DNA of 64,000 bases, taken from positions 7,072 to 71,071 of the forward strand of contig JAEZRH010000172.1 in the NCBI GenBank assembly GCA_023412845.1. The letters are read 5' to 3'. Under the pieces are notes generated by a model. The model saw only the letters and a list, made by a program, of their open reading frames with translations. It searched no databases and was not told the origin of the DNA. Positions 1 through 8,642 of the stretch are shown piece after piece. Within the stretch, counting starts at the first letter, position 1; each line of letters starts with the position of its first letter. The position numbers and the translations under genes are program-made. Source of the stretch: Bacillota bacterium. GTDB taxonomy: Bacteria > Bacillota > Clostridia > Oscillospirales > Acutalibacteraceae.

Positions 1-2049
1 GGCACCGACGCCGTGTATCTTGGGGCCCCGCGCTTCAGCGCGAGGGCGGGGGCGAAAAATTTCGGGCCGGAGGAGCTGCGGTCCGCCGTGGAATACTGCC
101 ACGCGCGCGGCGTGAAGGTCTACCTTGCGGTCAACACGCTTCTGCTCGACGGCGAACTCGCCGACGCGCTGAAACTTGTACGCTTCGCGTGCGGGCTCCC
201 CGTCGACGCGCTCCTCGTGCAGGACATGGGGCTTCTGCGCCTTCTGCGCCGATGCGCGCCGGGGCTTCGCCTGCACGCCTCCACGCAGACGGGGGTGCAC
301 ACCGCGGCGGGCGCCTCCGCGCTGCTTGAAGCCGGCTTTGCGCGCGTCGTGCTTGCGCGGGAACTGTCTCTGGAAGAAATCGCGCGGATCCACGCCCTCT
401 GCCCCATCGAACTCGAAACGTTCGTCCACGGGGCGCAGTGCATGTCCGTCAGCGGACAGTGCTATTTCAGCTCGGTGCTCGGCTCGCGCAGCGGCAACCG
501 CGGGCTGTGCGCCCAGCCCTGCCGCCTGCCGTTCTCCGCGCCGGGCGGGACGGGGCACGACCTGAGCCTTCGCGACCTTTCGATGATCGTCCGCGCCGGG
601 GAGCTTGCGCGGGCCGGTTCGGTGTGCCTGAAAATCGAAGGGCGGCTCAAGCGCCCGGAATACGTCGCGGCCGCCACGCGCGCGTGCCGCCTGGCCGCGG
701 ACGGTCTGGAAGTCCCGCAGGAGCTTCTGGATTCCCTCGGCGCCGTATTTTCGCGTTCCGGCTTCACGACCGGCTACGCGGACGGGAAACGCGGCCGTCA
801 GATGTTTGGCGTCCGCTCCCGGGAAGACGTGGCCGGGGCGACGGAAACGGTCCTCCGCGGGCTGCGCGGATACTATTCCGCCGAAACGGCGAAAATACCG
901 GTTGATTTTACTGTGAAAATACCCTATAATAAACCGGCGTTTCTTCTTGTCCGCGACGCGGACGGCGTCACGGCCCGCGCGGAAGGACCCGCGGCGGAGC
1001 CTGCGCGCACCCGTCCCCTGACGGAGGATTTCTGCGCGGAGCACCTGAAAAAGACGGGCGGTACGCCGTTTTTCGTGCGGAATTTCTCCTGTGAGATCGG
1101 CGAAGGACTTTCCCTTCCGGTTTCCGAACTGAACCGCATGCGCAGGGAAGCCCTTGCGGAGCTGGAGCGCCTGCGCGCCGTCCGCCCTGCCGTTCCCTTT
1201 TCCCCGCCCGCGGCCGTGCCAACGGAAAAGCGCCGGGCGGAAGCCGCCAGCCGGGCGGAAAGCCTGCGCCTGCGCGCCCGCTTTCCCGGAACGGAACTGC
1301 CGCAGCAGGCGAAAAGCTGCGAGCTCGTCTTTGTTCCGTGCACCGCGGACCCGCATCTGCTGGCCCATCTGCTGGAAAGCGGCTTTCCCATCGGCGTAGA
1401 ACTGCCGCGCGGCCTGTTCGGCATGGAGGACTCCGTCCGCCGCAGGCTGGAGCTGGCGTCGGCCGCCGGCGTGCGCGACGTCTGGGCCGGAAACCTCGAC
1501 GGGGCGAAGATCGCGCTGGAGGCGAGGCTTCTCGTCCACGGCGGTTTTACGCTGAACATCGCGAACACCGAGGCACTCGAGTGGTACCGCGAATTCGGAC
1601 TTGCCGACGCCGAGCTTTCTCCGGAACTGAAGCTCTCGCAGGCGGCGGCGGTCGGAGGCGGACTTCCCCGCGGGATCCTTCTATACGGCAGGATCCCGCT
1701 CATGCTGTGCCGGTGCTGCCCGGCGGCGAACTCCCCGCGCGGATGCCTGCACTGCAAAACGGCTCCGGAGCCCGGCAGGCGGCCGGAGCTGACCGACCGC
1801 CGCGGGGTGAAATTCCCGGTGCAGTGCCTCGGGGCCGGCAGCGAGGTGCTCAATTCCGTGCCGCTGTATCTTGCGGACCGCCTCGCGGACGTAAAAAATG
1901 CGGACTTCGGGCTGCTCCGCTTCTCGACGGAAAGCCCGGAGGAAGCCGGGAGCATCATCGGCCGCTATCTTGCGGCCCGCGAAGGCGAAGCGCCCGGCAT
2001 GGAGCCGGGGACGTTCACCCGGGGCCTTTTCTACCGGGGAATGGAATAA
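1..2049 (+). CDS. U32 family peptidase / RlhA-like protein (5' truncated)
   Basis: The reading frame is open from base 1, so the true start lies before the window; 682 residues are visible. The first visible residues (GTDAVYLGAPRFSARAG) match the beginning of the U32 barrel, so only about 10-30 residues are probably missing. The U32 signature lies near residue 140 (ETFVHGAQCMSVSGQC) and is followed by the Cys pair in GLCAQPCR. The middle and C-terminal parts fit the DUF3656-containing, long U32 type, with a further Cys cluster (CRCC...GCLHC) near residue 570. Family members are annotated as collagenase-like peptidases, but characterised long members act in 23S rRNA C2501 hydroxylation and bind an iron-sulfur cluster. 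The activity here is inferred from family only. dut follows 47 bp downstream. Confidence 0.88.
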   Translation, partial: GTDAVYLGAPRFSARAGAKNFGPEELRSAVEYCHARGVKVYLAVNTLLLDGELADALKLVRFACGLPVDALLVQDMGLLRLLRRCAPGLRLHASTQTGVHTAAGASALLEAGFARVVLARELSLEEIARIHALCPIELETFVHGAQCMSVSGQCYFSSVLGSRSGNRGLCAQPCRLPFSAPGGTGHDLSLRDLSMIVRAGELARAGSVCLKIEGRLKRPEYVAAATRACRLAADGLEVPQELLDSLGAVFSRSGFTTGYADGKRGRQMFGVRSREDVAGATETVLRGLRGYYSAETAKIPVDFTVKIPYNKPAFLLVRDADGVTARAEGPAAEPARTRPLTEDFCAEHLKKTGGTPFFVRNFSCEIGEGLSLPVSELNRMRREALAELERLRAVRPAVPFSPPAAVPTEKRRAEAASRAESLRLRARFPGTELPQQAKSCELVFVPCTADPHLLAHLLESGFPIGVELPRGLFGMEDSVRRRLELASAAGVRDVWAGNLDGAKIALEARLLVHGGFTLNIANTEALEWYREFGLADAELSPELKLSQAAAVGGGLPRGILLYGRIPLMLCRCCPAANSPRGCLHCKTAPEPGRRPELTDRRGVKFPVQCLGAGSEVLNSVPLYLADRLADVKNADFGLLRFSTESPEEAGSIIGRYLAAREGEAPGMEPGTFTRGLFYRGME

Positions 2050-2096
2050 AATGTGGATTTGCCGTATCAATAACGCTCTGGGGTGAATATACTTTC

Positions 2097-2543
2097 ATGC
2101 AGAAAGAAGTTAAAATCAAACGGCTCAGCGAAAAAGCGGTCATGCCCACGCGCGGAAGCGACGGCGCCGCCGGCCTCGACCTGTACGCCTGCCTCGACGC
2201 TCCCGTCACCATAGAACCGCGCGGCCTCTACCGCATTCCGACCGGCATCGCCATCGCGTTGCCGGACAAAGGTACCGTTGGGCTCGTCTTCGCGCGCAGC
2301 GGCCTCGGCGTAAAGCACGGCGTATCCCTCCCGAACGCCGTCGGCGTCATCGACAGCGACTACCGCGGCGAGATCATCGTCGGCATCGGCAACACCGGCG
2401 GCGAGCCGTATGTTCTTTCCCCGGGCGAAAGATTTGCGCAGCTTGTGGTCATGCCGGTGTACGAGTCCGTTCTGACGGAAACCGACGACCTCGGCGAAAC
2501 GGAACGCGGCAGCGGGGGCTTCGGCTCCACTGGAAAGACCTGA
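2097..2543 (+). CDS. dut: dUTP diphosphatase
   Basis: The 148-residue product is a trimeric dUTPase, which hydrolyses dUTP to dUMP and PPi, keeping uracil out of DNA and feeding thymidylate synthesis. All five motifs are visible: motif 1 (GSDGAAGLDLYA), motif 2 (ARSGLGVKHG), motif 3 with the catalytic Asp (GVIDSDYRGEI), motif 4 (RFAQLVV) and the glycine-rich motif 5 (ERGSGGFGSTG) at the C-terminus. The frame is open far upstream, but homology begins at the ATG at 2097, which has GGGGTGA about 10 nt upstream. Length is normal for bacterial dUTPase. A GCAGGC palindrome follows 16 nt after the stop codon. Confidence 0.95.
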   Translation: MQKEVKIKRLSEKAVMPTRGSDGAAGLDLYACLDAPVTIEPRGLYRIPTGIAIALPDKGTVGLVFARSGLGVKHGVSLPNAVGVIDSDYRGEIIVGIGNTGGEPYVLSPGERFAQLVVMPVYESVLTETDDLGETERGSGGFGSTGKT

Positions 2544-2559
2544 AGCGCCGGCCGTGCAT

Positions 2560-2574
2560 GCAGGCTCAGCCTGC
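2560..2574. repeat. post-stop palindrome (dut)
   Basis: GCAGGC-TCA-GCCTGC, a perfect 6-bp stem with a 3-nt loop, 16 nt after the dut stop. The same 14 bases recur at 6820-6833, at the end of the methyltransferase gene. Confidence 0.7.
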
Positions 2575-2616
2575 CCGGCGCTTCGCATGATTTCAGAATC
2601 AGGGGAAATGAATCGG

Positions 2617-2883
2617 ATGAAAAAGGGTATCATAAAAACGCTTCTGTTCGTTGTTTTGATCCTTCTGGCGATTGTTCTGGGCAAGGCGGCCGCCGCGGCC
2701 TTTGCGGGCATCCGTTTTCTTTCGTGGCTCGGCATTGCGGCAAAATTCGGCGTTTCCACCGTGACGGTAGACCTCGCCGTGATGCAGGTCACGTTCGGCA
2801 TGATGATCGACATCAATGTGGCCCAGGCGCTGCTGCTCCTTCTTGCCATTTTTCTGTATACGAGAATTCAAGTAAAAGGATAG
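2617..2883 (+). CDS. DUF4321 domain-containing small membrane protein
   Basis: An 88-residue hydrophobic protein with an N-terminal membrane segment (residues about 5-28), a central stretch ending in the pattern VDLAVMQVTFGM, and a second membrane segment near the C-terminus (about 66-84) before a short basic tail. This pattern matches DUF4321, a small family of unknown function usually found next to maf and mreB in Clostridia, as here. Two ATGs are possible. The one at 2608 lies directly on the AGGGGA Shine-Dalgarno sequence, so the ATG at 2617 (10 nt spacing) is preferred. The likely place of action is the cytoplasmic membrane; no reaction can be assigned. Confidence 0.8.
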   Translation: MKKGIIKTLLFVVLILLAIVLGKAAAAAFAGIRFLSWLGIAAKFGVSTVTVDLAVMQVTFGMMIDINVAQALLLLLAIFLYTRIQVKG

Positions 2884-2893
2884 GGATTATACC

Positions 2894-3484
2894 ATGTTAG
2901 TGCTTGCATCTTCATCCCCCAGGCGCAGCACGATCCTCACCATGGCCGGGTACGAATTCACGGTCGTTCCGGCGAAAGTCAGCGAAACGGTCCTGCGGGG
3001 CACCCCGCCCATGCAGATCGTCGAGCAGCTTTCCACGCGCAAGGCGGAGGCCGTTGCAAAGCTGCACCCCGACGATACTATTCTGGCCGCCGACACGATC
3101 GTCGTGATGAAGGGGCGCATCCTCGGCAAACCGAAAGATGAAGAAACGGCGAAGGCCATGCTGAAGCTTTTGTCCGGGAACGTACATCAGGTTTACACCG
3201 GTTATACCGTGATCAGCGGCAAGGAACTCGTCTGCGGGCACGAATGCACGTCCGTCGAGTTCTACGCGCTGTCCCAGGAGGAGGTCGACGCCTACGTCGT
3301 CACGGGCGAACCGCTCGACAAGGCGGGTGCGTACGGGATCCAGGGGCGGGGTTCGCTGTTCGTGAAGCGCATCAACGGCGACTTTTACAACGTGATGGGC
3401 CTGCCCGTTGCAAAAGTACACCGCATTCTGGAAAACCTGAACGCACAGCCGGAGAAAAATCTGGAGAACGCGCCGAATCTTTGA
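2894..3484 (+). CDS. maf: Maf family nucleotide pyrophosphatase
   Basis: A 196-residue Maf/HAM1-fold protein. Maf enzymes hydrolyse the alpha-beta phosphate bond of nucleoside triphosphates (dTTP/UTP or modified pyrimidines), and overexpression blocks septation in Bacillus. The N-terminal signature LASSSPRR (residues 4-11) and the catalytic Asp in AADTIVV (about 67-73) are visible, as is the conserved DKAGAYGIQG near residue 143. The ATG at 2894 has AGGGAT upstream and lies 10 bp after the DUF4321 gene, so the two are co-transcribed. The order maf-mreB is common in Clostridia. Confidence 0.93.
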   Translation: MLVLASSSPRRSTILTMAGYEFTVVPAKVSETVLRGTPPMQIVEQLSTRKAEAVAKLHPDDTILAADTIVVMKGRILGKPKDEETAKAMLKLLSGNVHQVYTGYTVISGKELVCGHECTSVEFYALSQEEVDAYVVTGEPLDKAGAYGIQGRGSLFVKRINGDFYNVMGLPVAKVHRILENLNAQPEKNLENAPNL

Positions 3485-3492
3485 ATTTTATG

Positions 3493-3522
3493 TTGAAGTA
3501 TCTACGCCCTTAGGCGTATAAT
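3493..3522 (+). promoter_or_regulatory. sigma-A promoter for mreB
   Basis: TTGAAG at 3493-3498, an 18-nt spacer and a perfect TATAAT at 3517-3522, in the gap between maf and mreB. It allows mreB transcription independent of the upstream genes. Confidence 0.7.
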
Positions 3523-3616
3523 AATAAATACTAACAAGTGTGTGCGGAAATTTGGCGGCTACCGGGGAAAATGTGCCAGCGGAGTGCGCGGATTGCCGGA
3601 AAGGGGAAAATTACCG

Positions 3617-4639
3617 ATGTTTTCAAAAGATATAGGCATTGATCTCGGCACAGCGAACACGCTCGTCTTCATGAAAGGCAAAGGGATCGTGATGCGCGAG
3701 CCGTCCGTTGTGGCGGTCGATGTCAGGACCGATACCGTGCTGGCCGTCGGCACCCATGCCAAGGAGATGATCGGCCGTACGCCGGGCTCCATCGTCGCGG
3801 TGCGCCCCATGAAAGACGGCGTTATCGCCGACTTCGACATCACGGCTACCATGCTCAAGCACTTCATCCGCCAGGCGGTGAAGTCCACGTCTTTCTCAAA
3901 GCCACACATCATCATCTGCATCCCGTCCGGCGTTACGGAAGTGGAGCGCCGCGCCGTTGAGGACGCCGCCCGCCAGGCGGGCGCCAGCAACGTAGAGCTG
4001 ATCGAAGAGCCGATGGCTGCGGCAATCGGCGCCGGTCTTCCCGTCGCCGAGCCGACCGGAAGCATGGTGGTGGATATCGGCGGCGGCACGTCGGAAGTTG
4101 CGGTCATTTCCCTCGGCGACATCGTGACTTCCTGTTCGGTGCGCTGCGCGGGCGATAAATTCGACGAATCCATCATTTCCTATGTCAAGAAAAAATATAA
4201 CCTCCTCATCGGCGAACGCACTGCCGAGGATATCAAGATCAAGATCGGCTCCGCCTTCCCGACGGAAGACAACGAGGGCGCCTCCGTCGAGATCAAGGGG
4301 CGCAACCTGGTCGACGGACTGCCGAAGAACGTCACCATCAGCGCCGCGGAGGTCCGCGAAGCGCTCGGCGATTCGCTCGCCCTCATCATCGACGCCATCA
4401 AGAGCACGCTTGAAAAAACCCCGCCGGAGCTTTCTGCCGACATCATCGACCACGGCATCATGCTGACGGGCGGCGGCGCGCTGCTTCGCGGGCTGGACAA
4501 GCTTGTCGAGCAGGAAACCGGCATGCCGGTGCATGTGGCGGAAAATCCCCTCGACTGCGTAGTCAACGGCACGGGCAAACAACTGGAGGTCAATATGCCG
4601 TCCTCTTACTACAAAGCGGAGAAAGCCGCAAAAAAATAA
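3617..4639 (+). CDS. mreB: Rod shape-determining protein MreB
   Basis: A 340-residue actin-like protein of standard MreB length. MreB polymerises on the inner face of the membrane and directs lateral cell-wall synthesis. The phosphate-1 loop ([11 protein letters not shown], residues 6-16), the phosphate-2 motif ([14 protein letters not shown], about 153-166) and the adenosine motif ([14 protein letters not shown], about 282-295) are all present. The frame is open from 3542, but homology begins at the ATG at 3617, which has AAAGGGGA upstream. No mreC or mreD follows, since the next gene is on the other strand; a strong terminator closes the unit. A small palindrome abuts the stop codon. Confidence 0.96.
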   Translation: MFSKDIGIDLGTANTLVFMKGKGIVMREPSVVAVDVRTDTVLAVGTHAKEMIGRTPGSIVAVRPMKDGVIADFDITATMLKHFIRQAVKSTSFSKPHIIICIPSGVTEVERRAVEDAARQAGASNVELIEEPMAAAIGAGLPVAEPTGSMVVDIGGGTSEVAVISLGDIVTSCSVRCAGDKFDESIISYVKKKYNLLIGERTAEDIKIKIGSAFPTEDNEGASVEIKGRNLVDGLPKNVTISAAEVREALGDSLALIIDAIKSTLEKTPPELSADIIDHGIMLTGGGALLRGLDKLVEQETGMPVHVAENPLDCVVNGTGKQLEVNMPSSYYKAEKAAKK

Positions 4640-4653
4640 CAGCGTAAACGCTG
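4640..4653. repeat. post-stop palindrome (mreB)
   Basis: CAGCG-TAAA-CGCTG directly adjoining the mreB TAA. The 16-nt form GCAGCGTTTACGCTGC occurs at 50382-50397 and 51353-51368, and its reverse complement at 32834-32849. Confidence 0.65.
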
Positions 4654-4690
4654 CATCAACGATTCACCGTCAAACTTCTACAAAGCGATA

Positions 4691-4735
4691 GAAAGAGCGT
4701 ACCCCGTGCGAAGGGTACGCTCTTTCTATTTTAAT
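4691..4735. terminator. rho-independent terminator after mreB
   Basis: A perfect 14-bp stem (4691-4704 with 4713-4726) around an 8-nt loop, followed by TATTTTAA. The A-rich left flank may let it also serve tadA on the minus strand. Confidence 0.88.
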
Positions 4736-4788
4736 CTGCAATCTATTGAGGGCATACCCGGAGCCGTCTGAGGGAGCCGCCCGGACCT

Positions 4789-4854
4789 CTCACGCCAGGG
4801 CAGGCTTTTTTTGCCTGGCAAAACGGCGGGGCGTGACGGCGCAGGCACTGCGCC
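4789..4854 (-). repeat. repeat module downstream of tadA
   Basis: Read on the minus strand, GGCGCAG-TGC-CTGCGCC (4838-4854) overlaps the tadA stop codon. It is followed by a CGCCCCGCCGTTTTGCC segment and a GCCAGG/CCTGGC hairpin. This is the same post-stop arrangement seen at many other genes in the window. Confidence 0.5.
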
Positions 4855-5309
4855 TATTTTCTGAGGCTTCGAAAAAAATCGGTGAGCAGGGCGGCGCATT
4901 CCTTTTCCAGCACGCCCGAAGTGACCTGCGGCCTGTGGTTGTACGGCAGGGCGAACAAGTCGACCACAGAGCCGCACGAGCCCGCTTTCGGGTCGCGCGC
5001 GCCGAAAACGACGCGCGCGATACGCGCGTTGATGACCGCCCCGGCGCACATGGGGCAGGGCTCCAGCGTCACATACAGCTCGCACTGCCACAGCCGCCAG
5101 CCGCCGAGCGCCTCGCACGATTTTCCGATTGCTTCCAGCTCCGCGTGGAGCAGCGCGCTTTTGCCCGTCTCGCGGCGGTTGCGCCCGCAGGCGACGATTT
5201 TCCCGTCCCTGACGATCACCGCGCCGACCGGCACCTCGCCCTCCGCGGCGGATTCCCGCGCGAGCGCGATGGCCCGGCGCATGAAAAATTCATCCTGTCC
5301 CGCCGTCAT
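4854..5309 (-). CDS. tadA: tRNA adenosine(34) deaminase
   Basis: A 151-residue zinc-dependent deaminase of the cytidine/deoxycytidylate deaminase fold. It converts A34 of the tRNA-Arg(ACG) anticodon to inosine, an essential decoding step. The zinc and catalytic motif HAE (in LLHAELEAI, about residues 54-62) and the second zinc motif PCPMCAGA (about 84-91) are intact, as is the N-terminal EVPVGAVIV. The ATG at 5309 lies 5 bp after the stop of the CPBP protease gene, which is upstream on this strand, so the two are probably co-transcribed. The SRP RNA often found beside tadA was not found here. Confidence 0.94.
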   Translation of the reverse strand: MTAGQDEFFMRRAIALARESAAEGEVPVGAVIVRDGKIVACGRNRRETGKSALLHAELEAIGKSCEALGGWRLWQCELYVTLEPCPMCAGAVINARIARVVFGARDPKAGSCGSVVDLFALPYNHRPQVTSGVLEKECAALLTDFFRSLRK

Positions 5310-5314
5310 GTTTT

Positions 5315-6337
5315 TCAGCCGCCCTCATACAGGGTCATCACGGAACTGACGAGAGCGTAGGCGATGAAGAACACCGCCCCCGCGTTTGCAAACAGGGAGC
5401 CGATTTTGGAAGAAAACGGCAGGGCGGACGATGCGCGCCTGTCGAAACGCGGCCTTTCGCGGCCCGACGCGATGAGGTAGACCAACCCGACGGCACCCAG
5501 GGCGATCAGCGCGATGCCCGCGACATTGTTCACGTTCTGCATGACGCTTTCGCCGCCGTACCTCTGGACCATGTCAAGGGCGAACGAAAGCGCGTTGTTG
5601 GTAAAGTGGATGAGGATGGACGGCAGCAGCGAACCCGTGCGTATCACGGCATAGCCCATCGCCAGCCCGCACAAAAAAGCGAACACCATCTGAATGAAAT
5701 TGGCGTGATACAGACCGAACAGAGCCGCCGAGGCCACCACGGCGAATCCGTCGCCGAACCTGCGCAGGCTCTGCAAAGCCGCGCCGCGGAACAGCATCTC
5801 TTCCACAATGGGCGGAATGACGCAGACGTTCACGGCGTAAAGCGCCAGCACGCGCCAGTCGTCCGTCAGCGGATACGACGGCAGCGTGCCGCTGAAGCCG
5901 AAATATTTCTGGATCTGCGCGACGGCATCGGCCGGGATGTTGGCGAGCATGCAGACCCCGACGCCGAAAAACACGTACGCCGCGGCTGCGAGCGCCCCCG
6001 TCTTCCGAAACGGGAGTCCCACGGAGAGCGGCATCCGTTTCGCGGCAAAATACAGCAGGGCGGGCAGCCCGACGCCGATCAGATATTCCACCCCCATCAG
6101 AAGGTAAAACAAAACAGGCGGCAGGCCGTAAAAATTCTCGTAACTGCCCTGGATCGTGAACCCGCGCGCGCCCAGGAGCTGCGCGCAGGCCACCACGACT
6201 ACGTTCATCAGGACCGGCGCCGCCAGCACGGCGAAGCATATCCCGCTGGAGGTCCTGCGAAGCTGCCTGCGTTCTTCGTGCGCGGCCGCGTAGTACACGT
6301 AATTGGGGCCGTACGGCCCATCGGGTGAAAAATACAT
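5315..6337 (-). CDS. CPBP family intramembrane glutamic endopeptidase
   Basis: A 340-residue polytopic membrane protein with about eight hydrophobic segments. All CPBP (Rce1-like) motifs are visible in the C-terminal half: EEMLFRG (motif 1, about residues 185-191), FGLYHANF (motif 2) and HFTNNALSF (motif 3). Bacterial members are intramembrane proteases or maturases, often linked to peptide processing or immunity; no substrate can be inferred here. The upstream ATG at 6406 is open, but the ATG at 6337 has AGGAGA 9 nt upstream and starts directly before the family-like N-terminus, so it was chosen. A second, frameshifted CPBP gene lies at 53891-54830. Confidence 0.87.
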   Translation of the reverse strand: MYFSPDGPYGPNYVYYAAAHEERRQLRRTSSGICFAVLAAPVLMNVVVVACAQLLGARGFTIQGSYENFYGLPPVLFYLLMGVEYLIGVGLPALLYFAAKRMPLSVGLPFRKTGALAAAAYVFFGVGVCMLANIPADAVAQIQKYFGFSGTLPSYPLTDDWRVLALYAVNVCVIPPIVEEMLFRGAALQSLRRFGDGFAVVASAALFGLYHANFIQMVFAFLCGLAMGYAVIRTGSLLPSILIHFTNNALSFALDMVQRYGGESVMQNVNNVAGIALIALGAVGLVYLIASGRERPRFDRRASSALPFSSKIGSLFANAGAVFFIAYALVSSVMTLYEGG

Positions 6338-6409
6338 AATACGGTTTCTCCTGACTCTGAATTGAAAGGGAAAACGCCTGCGGCCCGAAGCCGGGGACGT
6401 ATTCATATT

Positions 6410-6438
6410 ATGGTATCACCCGCGGTGCCATTCGTCAA
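6410..6438 (-). promoter_or_regulatory. promoter for CPBP protease-tadA
   Basis: On the minus strand, TTGACG (6433-6438), a 17-nt spacer and TACCAT (6410-6415). This gives a leader of about 65 nt before the ATG at 6337. Confidence 0.6.
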
Positions 6439-6477
6439 GCGGGCACAAAGCGCCTTTCGGCCCGTCGCAGGCGTGTA

Positions 6478-6650
6478 AGGCGCTTTGCGCCCAAAGTCCG
6501 AACAAGGTGGGAGCTTCAAACTCCTATAGAGAGGGGACCTAACCGCTTCCCCTTGCACCCCCGGCACCCGTCATCCGCCTCGGTGCGACCGAAGAATCTT
6601 TCGGGTCTTCCTTGGCGTCAGGGCACGTAAAGTTTAGCGTTTCAGGCTGA
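6478..6650 (+). ncRNA. candidate structured RNA of unknown family
   Basis: A gene-free stretch between two minus-strand genes that can fold extensively. CTTT/AAAG and GCCC/GGGC (6483-6492 with 6621-6632) plus CAAGG/CCTTG (6503-6507 with 6610-6614) close a structure. Inside it are hairpins GGAG-CTTCAAA-CTCC, AGGGG...CCCCT, GGCACC...GGTGC and GACC...GGTC. The length of about 170 nt would fit a 6S-type RNA, but I could not match it to a family, and no clear promoter precedes it on the plus strand. A weak AAATAA-GCC-TTATTT hairpin follows at 6670-6684. Strand and ends are uncertain. Confidence 0.35.
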
Positions 6651-6802
6651 AAAAAGCGGGAGCGTCCCTAAATAAGCCTTATTTTTACTTGACTGGACAG
6701 CGGGGCATGGGAGCGGACACAGTCCGCTCCAAACGGCGACACGCCGCCGGAAGCTGCCTCCGGCTGTTCGGGCAAAGAAGGCCCTGATTTCCGCGCAATT
6801 CC

Positions 6803-6834
6803 ACGCCCGGCCGCGCCATGCAGGCTCAGCCTGT
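6803..6834. repeat. repeat module at the methyltransferase stop
   Basis: ACGCCCGGCCG followed by CAGGC-TCA-GCCTG. The TGA stop of the minus-strand methyltransferase lies in the loop of this palindrome. Another ACGCCCGGYCG-plus-palindrome unit occurs at 51337-51368, a looser one at 51403-51434, and one with GGCGACACGCC at 61636-61666. Confidence 0.6.
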
Positions 6835-7653
6835 AAATTGAATCCGGTTGATCGTGATCACGTGCAGGAGGTTGTTCAGCCGAAGCATCAGCCCGCACAG
6901 CAGGCCCCAGGAGGAAAAGATTTTGGTGCGGAAGCACAGCGGGTAGCTTTCCAGCCGCCTGAGCCCGATGCCCCAGCGCTCCATATCGCGGGCGCTGCGC
7001 AGGCCCCATTTCATCCCTGCGCCGACGATGCCGGACTTGCGCACCATGGCGCTGGAAAAGCGGATCCCTTTCGGCGCGATGGCGTCGAATACGATTTCTC
7101 CGCCCGGGAACCTCTGCGACAGCATGGTGAGAAAGGACCGCACCCTTTCTTCCTCAAAATACATCAGCACACCGCCCACAAGGAACAGGATTCCATCCTG
7201 CGGCGGTTCGATGTCCTCGAGGAAAGTCGGGTCGAACATGGATTTTGGAATGCGCACCTGGCCCGCGTTCTCCGAAAGGAGCTCGCCCCGCAGGCGGATC
7301 ACTTCCGGCACATCGAGGTCGTACCAGCGGATCTGCCCGTTGTTGACGCGGTAAAAGGTCGTGTCGAGACCCGCGCCGATGTTCACGATCGTGGCGCACG
7401 GATGCTCCTGGATGAAATCGCGGATGAGAGAATCGAACTCCTTGGCACGTATGGCCAGACACAGAATCGTAAAGCGTTTCATTCCGGAATGGAACGAAGA
7501 AAAATCGTAATCGAGCCGATTGATGATCTCAACGGCCTTGCGGTCCCGCAGGACCGGATCGCGCATCTTTGTTTCCTCGGCCCTTCCCCACAGCGGGAGA
7601 AGAAGCGTTTCGTGAACGTTCCTGAGGTCGACCCTGACTTTTACGCCTTCCAT
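6826..7653 (-). CDS. Class I SAM-dependent methyltransferase, leucine carboxyl methyltransferase family
   Basis: A 275-residue protein of the LCM/PPM1-type methyltransferase family. The SAM-binding motif I is NIGAGLDTTFYR (about residues 89-100), followed by the acidic motif WYDLDVPEVI (about 107-116) and the VGGVLMYFEEE segment (about 154-164) typical of the family. Bacterial members methylate small-molecule or polyketide-like acids; the substrate here is unknown. The ATG at 7653 has GGAGG 8 nt upstream. The TGA stop sits inside a GCAGGC palindrome, so the last residues may have been set by the repeat. mccA lies 69 bp upstream on the same strand, so it may be read through from that operon. 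Confidence 0.82.
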   Translation of the reverse strand: MEGVKVRVDLRNVHETLLLPLWGRAEETKMRDPVLRDRKAVEIINRLDYDFSSFHSGMKRFTILCLAIRAKEFDSLIRDFIQEHPCATIVNIGAGLDTTFYRVNNGQIRWYDLDVPEVIRLRGELLSENAGQVRIPKSMFDPTFLEDIEPPQDGILFLVGGVLMYFEEERVRSFLTMLSQRFPGGEIVFDAIAPKGIRFSSAMVRKSGIVGAGMKWGLRSARDMERWGIGLRRLESYPLCFRTKIFSSWGLLCGLMLRLNNLLHVITINRIQFTG

Positions 7654-7722
7654 GCCGATTGCCTCCTTACTGCCGGATTCTCACTGCACATTCGGATTTT
7701 CATAACAAACACCGTTCCTTTT

Positions 7723-8637
7723 TCAGCCATAGATTTTCTTGCTGAAATAGCGGTCGCCGCGGTCCGGCAGAATGACCACCAGATTGCTGCCGTGCGGCGC
7801 TTCCTCGGCGGCCTTCCTTGCTGCGGAAAGCGCCGCGCCGGACGACGTGCCCGCGAGGATACCTTCCTTTTCGGCCAGCAGGCGAAGCTCTTCCACGGCT
7901 TCGTCATCCGCGATCTTATAGACCTTGTTTACGAGCGAAAAGTTCATCGTCTCCGGCATGAAGGTGTTGCCGATGCCCTCGATGCCGTAGCTGCCCGGTT
8001 CGCCGCCGCCCATGGTGGAGCCGATGGGGTCGGCCATGATGATCTTCACGTCCGGCTTTTTCTCCCGCAGGTATTTGCCCGCGCCGGAGATCGTTCCGCC
8101 GCTGCCGGCGCCCGCCACGAGATAATCCACAAGTCCGTCGAGGTCTTCGTAGATTTCCGGGCCCGTGGTCTCGTAGTGGGCGCGCGGGTTGGCGGGGTTG
8201 CTGAACTGGCTGAGCGAAACGGGGTGTTCCACCTCTTTTTTCAGCTCCTCGACCTTCTCGATGGCTCCCTGCATACCCTTTTCCTTCGGCGTGTGTACGA
8301 TCCGGGCGCCGTACGCTTTCATGATGATCTGCTTTTCCTCAGAGAACTTCTCCGGCACCGCAAAGATGACGCGGTAGCCTTTCCCAAGCGCCGCAAGCGC
8401 GATGCCGATGCCCGCGTTGCCCGCCGTGGCTTCCAGAATGGTATATCCGGGCTTCAGGACGCCGCGTTCCTCCGCGTCGCGCACAAGCGCCGCGCCCATG
8501 CGGTCCTTCACGCTGCCGCCCGGATTGAACAGCTCCAGCTTTGCGAACACGTTCCGCCCCGCGGCAAATTCCAGGTGGTTCAGCTTCACGAGAGGCGTAT
8601 GTCCGGTCAGGTCGCGCACATCGTTATAATATTTCAT
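7723..8637 (-). CDS. mccA: Cysteine synthase family protein, MccA-like (O-acetylserine-dependent cystathionine beta-synthase)
   Basis: A 304-residue PLP-dependent fold-type II enzyme. The PLP lysine is in NPGGSVKDRMG (about residues 36-46), the phosphate-binding loop is AGSGGT, and the substrate loop reads ATAGNAGIG rather than the TSGNTG of ordinary CysK. FAKLELFNPGGSVKD, VPEKFSEEKQ and SQFSNPANPRAHYETTGPE resemble B. subtilis MccA, which makes cystathionine from O-acetylserine and homocysteine. Pairing with mccB supports reverse transsulfuration. A GTG start at 8646 would overlap the mccB stop by four bases; the ATG at 8637 is preferred because it fits the family N-terminus and has GGGGTGA upstream. 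A plain CysK role remains possible. Confidence 0.8.
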   Translation of the reverse strand: MKYYNDVRDLTGHTPLVKLNHLEFAAGRNVFAKLELFNPGGSVKDRMGAALVRDAEERGVLKPGYTILEATAGNAGIGIALAALGKGYRVIFAVPEKFSEEKQIIMKAYGARIVHTPKEKGMQGAIEKVEELKKEVEHPVSLSQFSNPANPRAHYETTGPEIYEDLDGLVDYLVAGAGSGGTISGAGKYLREKKPDVKIIMADPIGSTMGGGEPGSYGIEGIGNTFMPETMNFSLVNKVYKIADDEAVEELRLLAEKEGILAGTSSGAALSAARKAAEEAPHGSNLVVILPDRGDRYFSKKIYG

Positions 8638-8642
8638 CTCTC

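Noticed and set aside
1338..2096. Long N-terminal extension of dut
   Set aside because: The extension overlaps the U32 peptidase gene in another frame; dUTPase homology and the ribosome-binding site start at 2097.
4740..6830. SRP RNA next to tadA
   Set aside because: The conserved GGTCAGG...GGAAG...AGCA core was not found on either strand.
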